In this document: positions 54,458 to 63,212 of the stretch, in pieces | Position numbering within the stretch: position 1 is the stretch's first letter | Layout: each line of letters opens with the position of its first letter | From: Roseburia zhanii | GTDB taxonomy: Bacteria; Bacillota; Clostridia; Lachnospirales; Lachnospiraceae | Direction: 5' to 3' | DNA: 64,000 nt | NCBI RefSeq assembly: GCF_014287635.1 | Contig: NZ_JACOPH010000009.1 | Coordinates: 1-64,000 of the forward strand | Notes under the pieces: model-generated | What the model was told of the DNA's origin: nothing | The model's input: only the letters and a program-made list of their open reading frames with translations | The model's database searches: none | Program-made: the position numbers and the translations under genes

Positions 54458-55069
54458 ATGGTAATTAAAAATATAGAACTTGAAACCGTCTGCGGCATTA
54501 CAAGTACACTGCCGGATAATACACTTCCGGAGGTCGCATTTGCCGGAAAATCGAATGTGGGAAAGTCATCTTTGATCAACGGACTGATGAACCGGAAATC
54601 ATTAGCAAGGACTTCAGCCCAGCCGGGAAAGACACAGACGATCAATTTTTATAATATCAATCAGGCAATGTATTTAGTAGACCTTCCGGGGTATGGCTAT
54701 GCAAAAGTATCCGAGTCAGAAAAGAAGAAATGGGGCGTGATGATCGAAAATTACCTGCATACTTCAAAACAGTTACGGGCAGTATTTCTATTGATCGATA
54801 TCCGGCATGATCCGTCAGCAAATGATAAGACGATGTATGACTGGATGGTCTATCAGGGATTTGAACCGATCATCATTGCAACAAAATTAGATAAGATCAA
54901 ACGCAGTCAGGTGCAGAAAAATATCAAGGCGATCCGTACAGGCTTAGATGTCCGTCCGGGAACAAAGATCTTCCCATTTTCCGCAGAAACCAAGCAGGGA
55001 AGGGACGAGATCTGGGACTATATTGATTCATTAGTTTTAGAGCAGGAAAGTGATGAGGTATCTGAATGA
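54458..55069 (+). CDS. ysxC: Ribosome biogenesis GTPase YsxC/EngB
   Basis: 203 residues, small GTPase: G1 AGKSNVGKSS, G3 DLPGYGYAKV, G4 TKLDK, G5 SAET. Needed for 50S assembly. Overlaps the metal-binding lipoprotein gene by 4 bases. Confidence 0.95.
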   Translation: MVIKNIELETVCGITSTLPDNTLPEVAFAGKSNVGKSSLINGLMNRKSLARTSAQPGKTQTINFYNINQAMYLVDLPGYGYAKVSESEKKKWGVMIENYLHTSKQLRAVFLLIDIRHDPSANDKTMYDWMVYQGFEPIIIATKLDKIKRSQVQKNIKAIRTGLDVRPGTKIFPFSAETKQGRDEIWDYIDSLVLEQESDEVSE

Positions 55070-56103
55070 AACATAAATACCGTTTTACCGCACTATTGCT
55101 GATTACAGTGGCGGCATGTGCATGTTTGTTAACAGGTATTTACAGAAGATGGCAGACCACAGAAGAAGACACGGAGAAAGTGATCGTAGTGACTTCGTTT
55201 TATCCGATGTATATTGCAACAGAAAATGTGGCAGGGGACTGTACTGCCATCGAGGTGAAAAATTTAAGTGAGCCGCAGACAGGCTGTCTGCATGATTTCC
55301 AGCTGACACCGGAAGATATGAAACTGTTGTCAACAGCAGATATGTTTGTGATCAATGGCGGCGGAATGGAATCTTTCTTAGATGATGTGACCAAGCAGTA
55401 TCCTAAGCTGAATATCGTCGAAACAATCGCTGATGAAGCAGATGAAGTTGATACAGATGGCCAGGAAACGATACATGGTCACGAAGATACACCAGATCAT
55501 GCAGAAGAAACCGAACATACGCACAGCCATGAGGAAGATGCAGACGATCATGGCAGTGAGGAAGGCAGCCACGAACATGGACATACACATGACAATGCAC
55601 ATGAATGGATGAGTGTCAGCCATTACCGCAGTCAGGTGGAGAAGATCAAGGATGCCCTGTGTGAAGCATTTCCGGAATATCAGGAAGTCTTTCAGGAAAA
55701 TGCAAAAGCCTATGATGACAAGCTTGCCGCTTTGCAGGCACAGCAGGAGAAGATCGAAAAAGCGGCTTCTGGTACAAAGATCATTACTTTCCATGAAGCC
55801 TATGAATATGTCGCAGAAGATTATGGACTTGACATCTGTTATACGATGGATTTAGATGAAGAACGTCAGATCAGTGCAGGAGAAGTTGCAGATGTTTTAA
55901 AAGAGATCAATGAAAATGATGTGAAGATCATTTTAGCAGAAAAACTCTATGGAAGCAAACTTGCAGAAACAATCCAAAAAGAAGCAGATGTAAACGTCTA
56001 TTATCTGGATACCTTAGTGCGTGGAGATTACGATAAAGAAAGTTATATCAAGGGAATGCAGGAAAATATCAATATTTTAAAAGCAGCGTTTGGAGTGGAT
56101 TAG
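55066..56103 (+). CDS. Zinc-type metal ABC transporter substrate-binding protein
   Basis: 345 residues, cluster A-I solute-binding protein of the ZnuA/AdcA type. Signal segment with possible lipobox around ITVAAC. A His/Asp/Glu-rich loop at ~150-185 (HGHEDTPDH, HTHSHEED, HEHGHTHD) marks zinc binding; metal ligands are expected in DFQLTPED (His before it) and FHEAYEYVAEDYG. Start overlaps the end of ysxC, an unusual placement that links metal uptake to this block. Confidence 0.9.
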   Translation: MKHKYRFTALLLITVAACACLLTGIYRRWQTTEEDTEKVIVVTSFYPMYIATENVAGDCTAIEVKNLSEPQTGCLHDFQLTPEDMKLLSTADMFVINGGGMESFLDDVTKQYPKLNIVETIADEADEVDTDGQETIHGHEDTPDHAEETEHTHSHEEDADDHGSEEGSHEHGHTHDNAHEWMSVSHYRSQVEKIKDALCEAFPEYQEVFQENAKAYDDKLAALQAQQEKIEKAASGTKIITFHEAYEYVAEDYGLDICYTMDLDEERQISAGEVADVLKEINENDVKIILAEKLYGSKLAETIQKEADVNVYYLDTLVRGDYDKESYIKGMQENINILKAAFGVD

Positions 56104-56104
56104 T

Positions 56105-56923
56105 ATGAAAAAAATCATTCAGCCATGTGGACTTCATTGTATCAAAGTGAATCATTTAGGCGTGCGTTTTGGTGAACAGGTCATCTTAGAGGATATCAAC
56201 CTTCATATCCACTGTGGAAGTTTAAATGCGATCATCGGGAAAAATGGTGCAGGAAAATCGACGCTGATCAAGGCAATCTTAAATGATATTCCACATGAAG
56301 GTGACATTGAATTTAAGGACAGGGAAAATGGCAGGATACAGAAATTAAAGATCGGTTATGTGCCGCAGAGTATCAATATCGAGAAAAATACACCGGTCAG
56401 TGTCTATGATCTGATCGCAAGCTACCAGTTCCGTTTCCCTGTTTTTCTGAAAAAAAGCAAAAAGATCGAAGAAAAGATCAAACAGGCATTAGAAGTATTT
56501 GAAGCCGAAGACTTGATAGATAAACAGGTCTGCAATCTCTCCGGTGGTCAGTTACAGAGAGTACTTCTAGCCATGGCTGTCATGGATGAACCGAATCTGT
56601 TGCTCTTAGATGAACCGGTATCCGGTGTAGACCAGAACGGTATGGAGCTGTTTTACCGTAATATGCAGTATCTGAAAGAAAATTTTGACCTGTCAATCAT
56701 ACTGATCTCACATGATCTTGATTATGTGGCAAAGTATGCGGATAAGGTGATCTTATTAGATAAGAGCATTTTAAGGGAAGGAACGCCAAAAGAAGTATTC
56801 CAGAGTGAAGAATTTAAACAGATCTTTGGTGCAGAGGAACTTCCAGACTATGTACGGCGGGAGAAAAAAGACCGTAGCAGCCAGATCGCATCGAAATTAG
56901 AGGGAGGCAGCTTATGGGATTAG
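56105..56923 (+). CDS. Metal ABC transporter ATP-binding protein
   Basis: 272 residues. Walker A GKNGAGKST, signature LSGGQLQRV, Walker B LLLLDEP, H loop ISHDLDYV. Start set at 56105, nine bases after GGAG. Works with the permease encoded 10 bases in overlap. Confidence 0.93.
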   Translation: MKKIIQPCGLHCIKVNHLGVRFGEQVILEDINLHIHCGSLNAIIGKNGAGKSTLIKAILNDIPHEGDIEFKDRENGRIQKLKIGYVPQSINIEKNTPVSVYDLIASYQFRFPVFLKKSKKIEEKIKQALEVFEAEDLIDKQVCNLSGGQLQRVLLAMAVMDEPNLLLLDEPVSGVDQNGMELFYRNMQYLKENFDLSIILISHDLDYVAKYADKVILLDKSILREGTPKEVFQSEEFKQIFGAEELPDYVRREKKDRSSQIASKLEGGSLWD

Positions 56924-57714
56924 AATATGGATTTATGAGAAATGCATTTGTTGCCATATTGATCATCACACCGCTGTTTGGTATGTTAGGAACGATGATC
57001 GTCAGCCGTAAGATGGCATTTTTTTCAGATGCATTAGGACATTCGGCATTGACAGGAATTGCATTCGGTGTCATTTTAGGAGTGGCAGATACCAATATTA
57101 CAATGGTGGTGTTTGGCATCGCATTTGCCCTTCTGTTAAATTATATCAGCAGTAAAAGCGGAACATCGACCGATACGATCATTTCTGTTTTTTCGTCCTG
57201 CAGTGTAGCTATAGGACTTGCGATTTTATCAAAAGGCGGGAATTTCAGCAAATATTCAAGCCTGTTAGTCGGAGATATCTTAAGTATCTCAAAATGGGAG
57301 ATCGTATCCTTATTTGTGATCTTTGTTGTGGCATATGTATTCTTTTTCTGTTGTTTTAATTATTTACATGCAGCAAGTATCCACAGGACATTAGCAAAAA
57401 GCAGACAGATACCGGTGCGGCTTGTGGAGAATCTTTTTGCTGTACTGATCGCAGTGATCGTTATGTTATCGATCAAATGGGTAGGAATCCTGATCATCAA
57501 TGCATTACTGATCCTGCCTGCAGCAGCAAGCAGAAATCTTTCAGCCAATATGAGGGAATATCATTTCTTTTCGATATTATTTTCCCTGTTTTCAGGGATT
57601 TTAGGACTGTTTGTATCTTATTATACAAACGTGGCAACAGGACCGATGATCGTGATATTTGCATCGATCCTGTATTTTGCCACCTATCTGTATACACGTA
57701 AATATCAGGGGTAG
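56914..57714 (+). CDS. Metal ABC transporter permease
   Basis: 266 residues, ABC-3 family with about eight membrane helices; FFSDALGHSALTGIAFG is the conserved coupling-helix region and LLILPAAASRNLS the second signature. Completes the zinc-type importer. It overlaps the ATPase gene by 10 bases. Confidence 0.93.
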   Translation: MGLEYGFMRNAFVAILIITPLFGMLGTMIVSRKMAFFSDALGHSALTGIAFGVILGVADTNITMVVFGIAFALLLNYISSKSGTSTDTIISVFSSCSVAIGLAILSKGGNFSKYSSLLVGDILSISKWEIVSLFVIFVVAYVFFFCCFNYLHAASIHRTLAKSRQIPVRLVENLFAVLIAVIVMLSIKWVGILIINALLILPAAASRNLSANMREYHFFSILFSLFSGILGLFVSYYTNVATGPMIVIFASILYFATYLYTRKYQG

Positions 57715-57743
57715 CCCTGAAAAAATAAAAAGGAGCATTACGA

Positions 57744-58499
57744 ATGAGTGAAAAAATTTTAGCAGTATCAGCAGGACATGAAATTACAGAACAGGAATTA
57801 AAAGACCTGATTGCAAACTATCCGCCGGAGCAGCAGATCTATTTATCCAGCCCGCAGGCAAAGGACGAAGTCTTAGAGCAGCTCATTGGATTTTATCTCT
57901 TTGCAAAAATGGCAGAAGAAGAAAAGATCAAAGAGAGCAAAGAGTACAAAGAAACACTTGCAAAAATGGAAAACGAATTAGCAAGCCATATGGCAGCTAC
58001 CAGTGTGATCGATAAGGTGACACTTGAAGATGGTGAAGCAAAAGCATTTTATGATAACAATCCGGCACAGTTTACAGCAGATGCACAGGTGAAAGCAAAG
58101 CATATCTTAGTCGAAAAAGAAGAAGATGCCAATAAGATCGCAGATGAGATCAAAGCAGGAAAATCTTTTGAGGATGCAGCCAAAGAATATTCCACCTGCC
58201 CATCAAAAGAAAAAGGCGGGGATTTAGGATATTTTGGAAAAGGACAGATGGTGCCGGAATTTGAAAAAGCCGCATTTGAAGCAGCGATCGGCGAAGTATC
58301 TGCTCCGGTCAAGACACAGTTTGGCTATCATCTGATCTTAGTAGAAGATAAAAAAGAAGCACAGGTCATGGACTTTGAATCTGTAAAAAACCAGTTAGAA
58401 GAAAAACTGTTACAGCAGAAAAAACAGAGTGCTTACATGGAAACATTAAAAGACCTGGAATCAAAATATGGTGTAGAAAGAAAGTTGAAAAATGTATAA
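57744..58499 (+). CDS. Parvulin-type peptidyl-prolyl isomerase (no signal peptide)
   Basis: 251 residues. N-terminal SurA-like helical part (~5-110), parvulin domain with [54 protein letters not shown] and FGYHLILVE. Relatives PrsA are exported lipoproteins; here no signal sequence or lipobox is present, so it probably acts in the cytosol. RBS AAAAGGAG. Overlaps the DUF4250 gene by 8 bases. Confidence 0.9.
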   Translation: MSEKILAVSAGHEITEQELKDLIANYPPEQQIYLSSPQAKDEVLEQLIGFYLFAKMAEEEKIKESKEYKETLAKMENELASHMAATSVIDKVTLEDGEAKAFYDNNPAQFTADAQVKAKHILVEKEEDANKIADEIKAGKSFEDAAKEYSTCPSKEKGGDLGYFGKGQMVPEFEKAAFEAAIGEVSAPVKTQFGYHLILVEDKKEAQVMDFESVKNQLEEKLLQQKKQSAYMETLKDLESKYGVERKLKNV

Positions 58500-58674
58500 T
58501 CAGTTACCGAATGATGCAGTCATGCTATTAAGTTATATCAATATGCAGTTAAGAGATCATTATGATTCCTTTGAGGATCTCTGTTTATCCTTACAGGTAT
58601 CAGCAGATGAGATTTCAAAGAAGTTAGCAGAAATTGATTACATCTATGATGCAGATGCAAATCAGTTTAAATAA
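58492..58674 (+). CDS. DUF4250 protein
   Basis: 60 residues: [19 protein letters not shown] ... [12 protein letters not shown] matches DUF4250, small helical proteins of Clostridia without assigned function. Overlap with the PPIase gene suggests coupled translation. Confidence 0.82.
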   Translation: MYNQLPNDAVMLLSYINMQLRDHYDSFEDLCLSLQVSADEISKKLAEIDYIYDADANQFK

Positions 58675-58691
58675 AAAAGGAGATGACAGAT

Positions 58692-60002
58692 ATGTGGGCA
58701 TATGAAAGTGTATTTTATCAGATCTATCCGTTGGGATTTTGTGGAGCACCTTTTGAAAATGACGGCATTTTAACACATAGGATCTTAAAGGTGAAAGAGT
58801 GGATTCCACATATGAAGAAGTTAGGGATCAATGCCATTTATTTTTCACCTGTATTTGAATCCGACACACATGGGTATAATACAAGAGATTATACAAAGAT
58901 CGATTGTCGTCTTGGTACGAATGAGGACTTTAAACAAGTTTGTGATGCATTACATGAAGCAGGCATCAAAGTTGTATTAGACGGTGTATTTAACCATGTC
59001 GGACGGGGATTTTTCGCTTTCCGTGATGTGGTGGAAAAGAGAGAAAATTCTGAATATAAAGACTGGTTCCATATTGATTTTGGCGGTAATTCGAATTATA
59101 ATGACGGACTCTGGTATGAAGGCTGGGAAGGTAATTATGATCTGGTCAAATTAAATCTGTACAATCCGGCAGTTGTAGATCACATTTTTGCTGCAATCAA
59201 AGGCTGGGTGGAAGAATTTGATATTGATGGATTGCGATTAGATGTTGCATACTGTCTGACACCGGATTTCTTACGTTCATTACACCAGTATACAAAGGGA
59301 TTGAAAGAAGATTTCTATCTGCTGGGAGAAACACTTCATGGCGATTATAACCAGTGGATGAATCCTGAAATGCTCGATTCGGTGACAAATTATGAATGTT
59401 ATAAGGGATTGTACTCCAGTTTTAATTCGATGAATATGTTTGAGATCAACCATTCCCTGTTAAGACAGTTTGGACCGGAAAACTGGACATTATACCGCGG
59501 AAAACATATGCTCAGCTTTGTCGATAACCATGATGTGACAAGAGTAGCATCGATCCTTTCCAATGAAAAACATCTGCCGTTGATCTATGCACTGTCCTTT
59601 GGTATGCCGGGGATTCCATGCATATATTATGGAAGTGAGTGGGGAGCAAAGGCAAGAAAAGAAGAAGGCGATCCTGCACTCCGGGCATGTTTTGATGCTC
59701 CGGTTGAAAATGAACTGACAGAATGGATCGGCAAACTTGCCGAAGCAAAGAAACATTCCGAAGCATTAAATTACGGAGATTTCCGTTCCGTATTATTGAC
59801 AAATAAGCAGTGCATTTTTGAGAGAAAAAGTGAGCACGAGCGTGTCTATGTAGCAATCAATGCAGATGGGGAAAACTATCATGCAGATTTTGATGCAGGC
59901 TGTGGAATGGCTGTGGATCTGATCACAGGAGAGAAACACGATTTTGGCGGTGGCAGTGATCTTCCGGCGTATAGTGCTTATTTCTGGAAGATGGAGCATT
60001 AG
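58692..60002 (+). CDS. Alpha-amylase family glycosidase (cyclomaltodextrinase/neopullulanase-like)
   Basis: 436 residues, GH13 barrel. Catalytic nucleophile Asp184 in DGLRLDVAY, acid/base Glu213 in LGETLHG, and Asp281 in FVDNHDVTR; the region LDGVFNHVG is conserved motif I. No signal peptide, so it degrades maltodextrins in the cytosol. It lacks the N-terminal dimerisation domain of typical neopullulanases. Start set at 58692; ATG 58683 touches the AAGGAG and cannot use it. Confidence 0.9.
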   Translation: MWAYESVFYQIYPLGFCGAPFENDGILTHRILKVKEWIPHMKKLGINAIYFSPVFESDTHGYNTRDYTKIDCRLGTNEDFKQVCDALHEAGIKVVLDGVFNHVGRGFFAFRDVVEKRENSEYKDWFHIDFGGNSNYNDGLWYEGWEGNYDLVKLNLYNPAVVDHIFAAIKGWVEEFDIDGLRLDVAYCLTPDFLRSLHQYTKGLKEDFYLLGETLHGDYNQWMNPEMLDSVTNYECYKGLYSSFNSMNMFEINHSLLRQFGPENWTLYRGKHMLSFVDNHDVTRVASILSNEKHLPLIYALSFGMPGIPCIYYGSEWGAKARKEEGDPALRACFDAPVENELTEWIGKLAEAKKHSEALNYGDFRSVLLTNKQCIFERKSEHERVYVAINADGENYHADFDAGCGMAVDLITGEKHDFGGGSDLPAYSAYFWKMEH

Positions 60003-60087
60003 AATATAGCAGATGATGGTACAACACGGTATTTAAACACTTGTAAGTTATGTAAAAATGTGATTTAAGCAGTTGCAGCAGTCATAT

Positions 60088-60124
60088 AAAAAAGGGTAAC
60101 AGACATAGTATCTGTTACCCTTTA
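60088..60124. terminator. Bidirectional terminator
   Basis: AAAGGGTAACAGA / TCTGTTACCCTTT between the amylase gene and convergent proC. Confidence 0.88.
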
Positions 60125-60140
60125 TATATGCATGGAAAAT

Positions 60141-60947
60141 TTATTTTCCCATATCTTTGGATTTTGCAACACAGCATCTCTGTGCAGAGATCACAGCATC
60201 GCGCAGTCCTTTTTCTTCTAATTTTGCAACAGCAGCGATCGTTGTTCCACCCGGTGAGCATACAGCATCTTTTAATACGCCTGGATGGGTATTTGTTTCT
60301 AATACCATCTTTGCAGCACCATAGACGGACTGTGCAGCGAATTTGTATGCCTGTGTACGAGGCATTCCATCTGCGACAGCGGCATCTGCCATTGCTTCGA
60401 TAAACATATATACATAGGCAGGAGAAGAACCGCTGACACCGACAACAGCGTCCATCAAAGATTCCGGTACAACTTCTGCTTTGCCAAAACTCTCAAAGAT
60501 CGCAACTACAGACTGTAATTCTTCTGTGGATACGTGTTCATTCGGGCTTAATGCAGACATTGCCTCTAATACCATAGCCGGAGTGTTTGGCATCGCCCGT
60601 ACGATTTTTACAGGTTTACCAAAATAGTCATCTAATTTTGAATGGCTGACACCGGCAGCAATGGCAACGATCAATTTATCATCATCAATGATATCACGGA
60701 TTTCTTCAATGACATCTTCATACAGATAAGGTTTTACAGCTAAAAAGATAATATCCGCCGTTTTTGCAACCGTTGTATTATCTAAAGTTGTCTGTATGCC
60801 GTACGAAGCGGCAAGCCGGTCTAAAGTAGCCTGTGTATGGGCACTTGCGATAATAGATTCAGCAGTACTTAAGTTAGAACTTAAAAGTCCGCTGATCATA
60901 GCACTTCCCATGTTGCCTCCGCCAATAAAACCGATTTTTTTGTTCAT
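60141..60947 (-). CDS. proC: Pyrroline-5-carboxylate reductase
   Basis: 268 residues. NAD(P)-binding GFIGGGNMGSAM, then VRAMPNTPAMV and VSGSSPAYVYMFIEAMADAAV, SPGGTTIAAV. Last step of proline synthesis. 47 bases behind the crotonase gene on the same strand. Confidence 0.95.
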   Translation of the reverse strand: MNKKIGFIGGGNMGSAMISGLLSSNLSTAESIIASAHTQATLDRLAASYGIQTTLDNTTVAKTADIIFLAVKPYLYEDVIEEIRDIIDDDKLIVAIAAGVSHSKLDDYFGKPVKIVRAMPNTPAMVLEAMSALSPNEHVSTEELQSVVAIFESFGKAEVVPESLMDAVVGVSGSSPAYVYMFIEAMADAAVADGMPRTQAYKFAAQSVYGAAKMVLETNTHPGVLKDAVCSPGGTTIAAVAKLEEKGLRDAVISAQRCCVAKSKDMGK

Positions 60948-60994
60948 AGCAGCGTTCTCTCCTTTAATGATGTATGTAAGCTTGTGTTTACGGA

Positions 60995-61789
60995 TTAGAA
61001 ATCTGTCAGATCAGCAGCTCTCTTCTCAAGGAAAGCTGTCATTCCTTCTTTTTTATCATGTGTAGAACATGTAACGCCGAATAAGTTAGCTTCCATTTCT
61101 ACAGCATTTTTGATATCCATATCATAACCGTTGTTGATAGCAGCTTTTGCGATAGCTACAGCATAGCTTCCTTTAGAGATGATCTTCTTAGCCATCTTAG
61201 TAGCTGTTTCCATCAATTCTTCCTTCGCAACAACTTTATTTACAAGGCCGATGCGGTAAGCTTCAGCAGCGTCGATATTATCACATGTGAAGATCATTTC
61301 TTTTGCACGTCCCATGCCAACTAAACGGGCAAGTCTCTGTGTTCCACCGAATCCCGGAATGATACCAAGTCCACATTCAGGCTGTCCGAAAATTGCATTG
61401 TCAGAAGCAATACGGATATCACAAGCCATGGAGATCTCACATCCACCGCCAAGTGCAAAACCGTTGACTGCAGCGATCGTTACCTGACGCATGTTCATCA
61501 GTTTGAAGAATGGAACAGAAGCTTTCATACCAAAAGCTCTTGCTTCTGCAGCTGTGAAGTTCACCATTTCAGCGATATCGGCACCGGCAACGAAAGATTT
61601 GAATTCATTACCTTTCTTATCAGCACCACCTGTTAAGATCAGGACTTTGATGTCATCTCTGCCTTCGATCTCTGTTAAAACTTCGTTTAATTCGTCTAAT
61701 GTTTCGGAATTTAATGCATTTAATGCGGCTGGTCTGCTGATCTTTAATACTGCGATCTCGTCAGCAACTTCTAATACTAAATTATTCAT
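60995..61789 (-). CDS. crt: Enoyl-CoA hydratase/crotonase
   Basis: 264 residues. Crotonase motif NGFALGGGCEISMACDIRIA with catalytic Glu and QPECGLGIIPGFGGTQRL with the second Glu. The pattern fits short-chain 3-hydroxybutyryl-CoA dehydratases of butyrate producers. No thl, hbd, bcd or etf genes follow in the window, so the substrate is assigned only by similarity. AGGAGG upstream. Confidence 0.88.
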   Translation of the reverse strand: MNNLVLEVADEIAVLKISRPAALNALNSETLDELNEVLTEIEGRDDIKVLILTGGADKKGNEFKSFVAGADIAEMVNFTAAEARAFGMKASVPFFKLMNMRQVTIAAVNGFALGGGCEISMACDIRIASDNAIFGQPECGLGIIPGFGGTQRLARLVGMGRAKEMIFTCDNIDAAEAYRIGLVNKVVAKEELMETATKMAKKIISKGSYAVAIAKAAINNGYDMDIKNAVEMEANLFGVTCSTHDKKEGMTAFLEKRAADLTDF

Positions 61790-61863
61790 GGAAAAAACCT
61801 CCTGATTTTAAATAGTAGATGGATATACTATGACTCCATCCGTTATTGATACATAACACAGCA

Positions 61864-61892
61864 ATTATACACCTAATGGGACACTTTGACAA
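61864..61892 (-). promoter_or_regulatory. Promoter of crt-proC
   Basis: On the minus strand TTGTCA (61887-61892) and TATAAT (61864-61869) with exactly 17 bases between. Confidence 0.8.
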
Positions 61893-61990
61893 TAATTTAA
61901 CAATAAAAACTTGAGATTCCCGGTAGCTAAGCGGTTGGGTGGTACTTAGGTACAGCTTGGTAGATGGTGTTGTTGGAATTGTTCTATCTG

Positions 61991-62074
61991 TATTTGGTTG
62001 AAAAATGCAGTTACATCACAACTATTCGGTTGAAAAAAGCAGCTAATTTACGTTTATTCGGTTGAAAAAGTGTG
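61991..62074 (+). repeat. Three direct repeats with 32-base period
   Basis: TATTTGGTTGAAAAATGCAG at 61991, TATTCGGTTGAAAAAAGCAG at 62023 and TATTCGGTTGAAAAAGTGTG at 62055. Core TATTYGGTTGAAAAA, starts exactly 32 bases apart (about three helical turns). They lie at the boundary between core genes and an accessory region. Binding sites for a partition, replication or recombination protein are possible. Confidence 0.65.
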
Positions 62075-62139
62075 ATGATCATGGATGTATCAGGTGAATT
62101 GTGCTAAACTATAAGAAAAGCAGTATAGAAAGACGTAAT

Positions 62140-62304
62140 ATGTATGGAACGGAAAACGTTAAGCAAATTACTGAAATGGAAAGAAAAAAAGCATTTGAAA
62201 GTACGGCATATTTTAATTTTGATGGTAATGCCGGATTAAAATCCATCTTCGATTTTGATGTAGAGAGGATTGTTGATGAACTTGCAAATATAGTTTATGT
62301 ATGA
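62140..62304 (+). CDS. Small hypothetical protein or fragment
   Basis: 54 residues from ATG 62140 (frame open from GTG 62101): MYGTENVKQITEMERKKA, then FNFDGNAGLKSIFDFDVER. No clear ribosome site and no family recognised. Followed immediately by another short frame, so this may be a piece of a broken gene. Confidence 0.35.
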   Translation: MYGTENVKQITEMERKKAFESTAYFNFDGNAGLKSIFDFDVERIVDELANIVYV

Positions 62305-62354
62305 TATGGCAGTAAATGAAATGTTTGAGACAAATAGTGAAGAGAACGATGTTT

Positions 62355-62630
62355 ATGGACATAATATCACAGTACATTGGCATGGAATGTATTGCAGTTG
62401 TTCAGATGGAGCCAGCAGTTCTTGAGTCAATCGGTAAGAAGATTGATACAAAAACCGTTGTAAAATCTAACGGTACAAAAGCTCTCAAGTATGATGTAAC
62501 TAATGCACTTAAAAATCTTTATGGCGTAGGCTTTGAATGGATGGTAGAAGCAGGAACTATTAAGCCTGCTGATATTCCAAGTGTATTGACTGACAAATAT
62601 ACAAAGAAGTCTAAGAAAAACAATAAATAA
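62355..62630 (+). CDS. Small hypothetical protein, possibly frameshifted
   Basis: 91 residues from ATG 62355: MDIISQYIGMECIAVVQMEP, then TKALKYDVTNALKNLYGVGF and a Lys-rich tail. An overlapping frame at 62306-62425 begins MAVNEMFETNSEENDV and stops, so one intact gene may have been split. No family recognised. A terminator follows. Confidence 0.4.
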   Translation: MDIISQYIGMECIAVVQMEPAVLESIGKKIDTKTVVKSNGTKALKYDVTNALKNLYGVGFEWMVEAGTIKPADIPSVLTDKYTKKSKKNNK

Positions 62631-62657
62631 TATGCAAACATAAAATGCATGGTTAGA

Positions 62658-62687
62658 GAGGGCAAGGCAAATACTTTGCCCTTTTTA
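62658..62687 (+). terminator. Terminator
   Basis: GGGCAA / TTGCCC stem followed by TTTTTA. Confidence 0.75.
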
Positions 62688-62732
62688 TAGTGTGCATTTT
62701 ACACAAATAAAAGACTTCCAGGAGGTATAATC

Positions 62733-63107
62733 ATGGAAAAGAAAAATTTAAATAATTGTACTATGAATGAGGCTATCGCTATTTTAAAAGAAGCCTCAAT
62801 GAAAAGCGAAAGAGGCAATTTTACAATCAAGTGCGATAATTGTACACTTGATATTGTATGTGGCGGTGAATTTAATATGTGCGATAATGTAATTGAAGTC
62901 GCATTATTTACAGCAAACGGAGAAACTTGGCTCCCTCTTGATATGGAAAATGCAGATGGGAGTGTTTTTACAGAAGATAGACCGATCATCCACAATCTTC
63001 CGTTAATTTGTTTTCCTGCTTTTGTAAAGCAGTTTAAAAAATTATCTGATGAAGATATGCCCACAGTATGGGATGCATGGGATACAATCTCATGTTTTCC
63101 AATGTAA
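62733..63107 (+). CDS. Hypothetical accessory protein
   Basis: 124 residues behind a strong site (CAGGAGGTATAATC). N-terminal helix MNEAIAILKEASMKSE, then a Cys-containing beta-rich core (IKCDNCTLDIVCGG, NMCDNVIEVALFTANG) and an aromatic C terminus (WDAWDTISCFPM). Six Cys suggest metal binding or disulfides, but no family is recognised. Confidence 0.6.
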   Translation: MEKKNLNNCTMNEAIAILKEASMKSERGNFTIKCDNCTLDIVCGGEFNMCDNVIEVALFTANGETWLPLDMENADGSVFTEDRPIIHNLPLICFPAFVKQFKKLSDEDMPTVWDAWDTISCFPM

Positions 63108-63119
63108 TAATTTAGTAAA

Positions 63120-63186
63120 GGCAGACTAACAATCTGCCTCCGTCTTACGGTGTGAGTCCATAACCGATGAGCAGAAGCGAAACGGA
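63120..63186 (+). ncRNA. Candidate type III hammerhead ribozyme with a preceding hairpin
   Basis: Hairpin GGCAGA / TCTGCC (63120-63138) is followed at 63139 by all elements of a hammerhead: stem III TCCGT (39-43) with ACGGA (63182-63186), cleavage-site C at 63144, stem I TTACGG / CCATAA (one C-A mismatch), core CCGATGA (63164-63170; consensus CTGATGA), stem II GCAGAAGC, and GAA at 63179-63181 next to A15.1. The only core change is C for T at position 4. It sits between two small genes of the accessory region. Confidence 0.5.
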
Positions 63187-63212
63187 ATGCAAAATTTAAG
63201 GAGGATAAAATC

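Noticed and set aside
61915..61970. tRNA-like stretch (CCCGGTAGCTAAGCGGTTGG)
   Set aside because: It resembles a D-arm by eye, but no acceptor pairing, anticodon arm or T-loop follows.
61991..62074. Reading the 32-base-period repeats as a CRISPR array
   Set aside because: Only three copies, core of 15-20 bases, spacers of 12-17 bases, no cas genes; too short for any known CRISPR type.
63120..63190. Group II intron fragment as an explanation for the structured RNA
   Set aside because: No domain V (GAGC...GUUC-type hairpin) or reverse transcriptase frame is nearby, while the GAAA/CNGATGA core fits a hammerhead.
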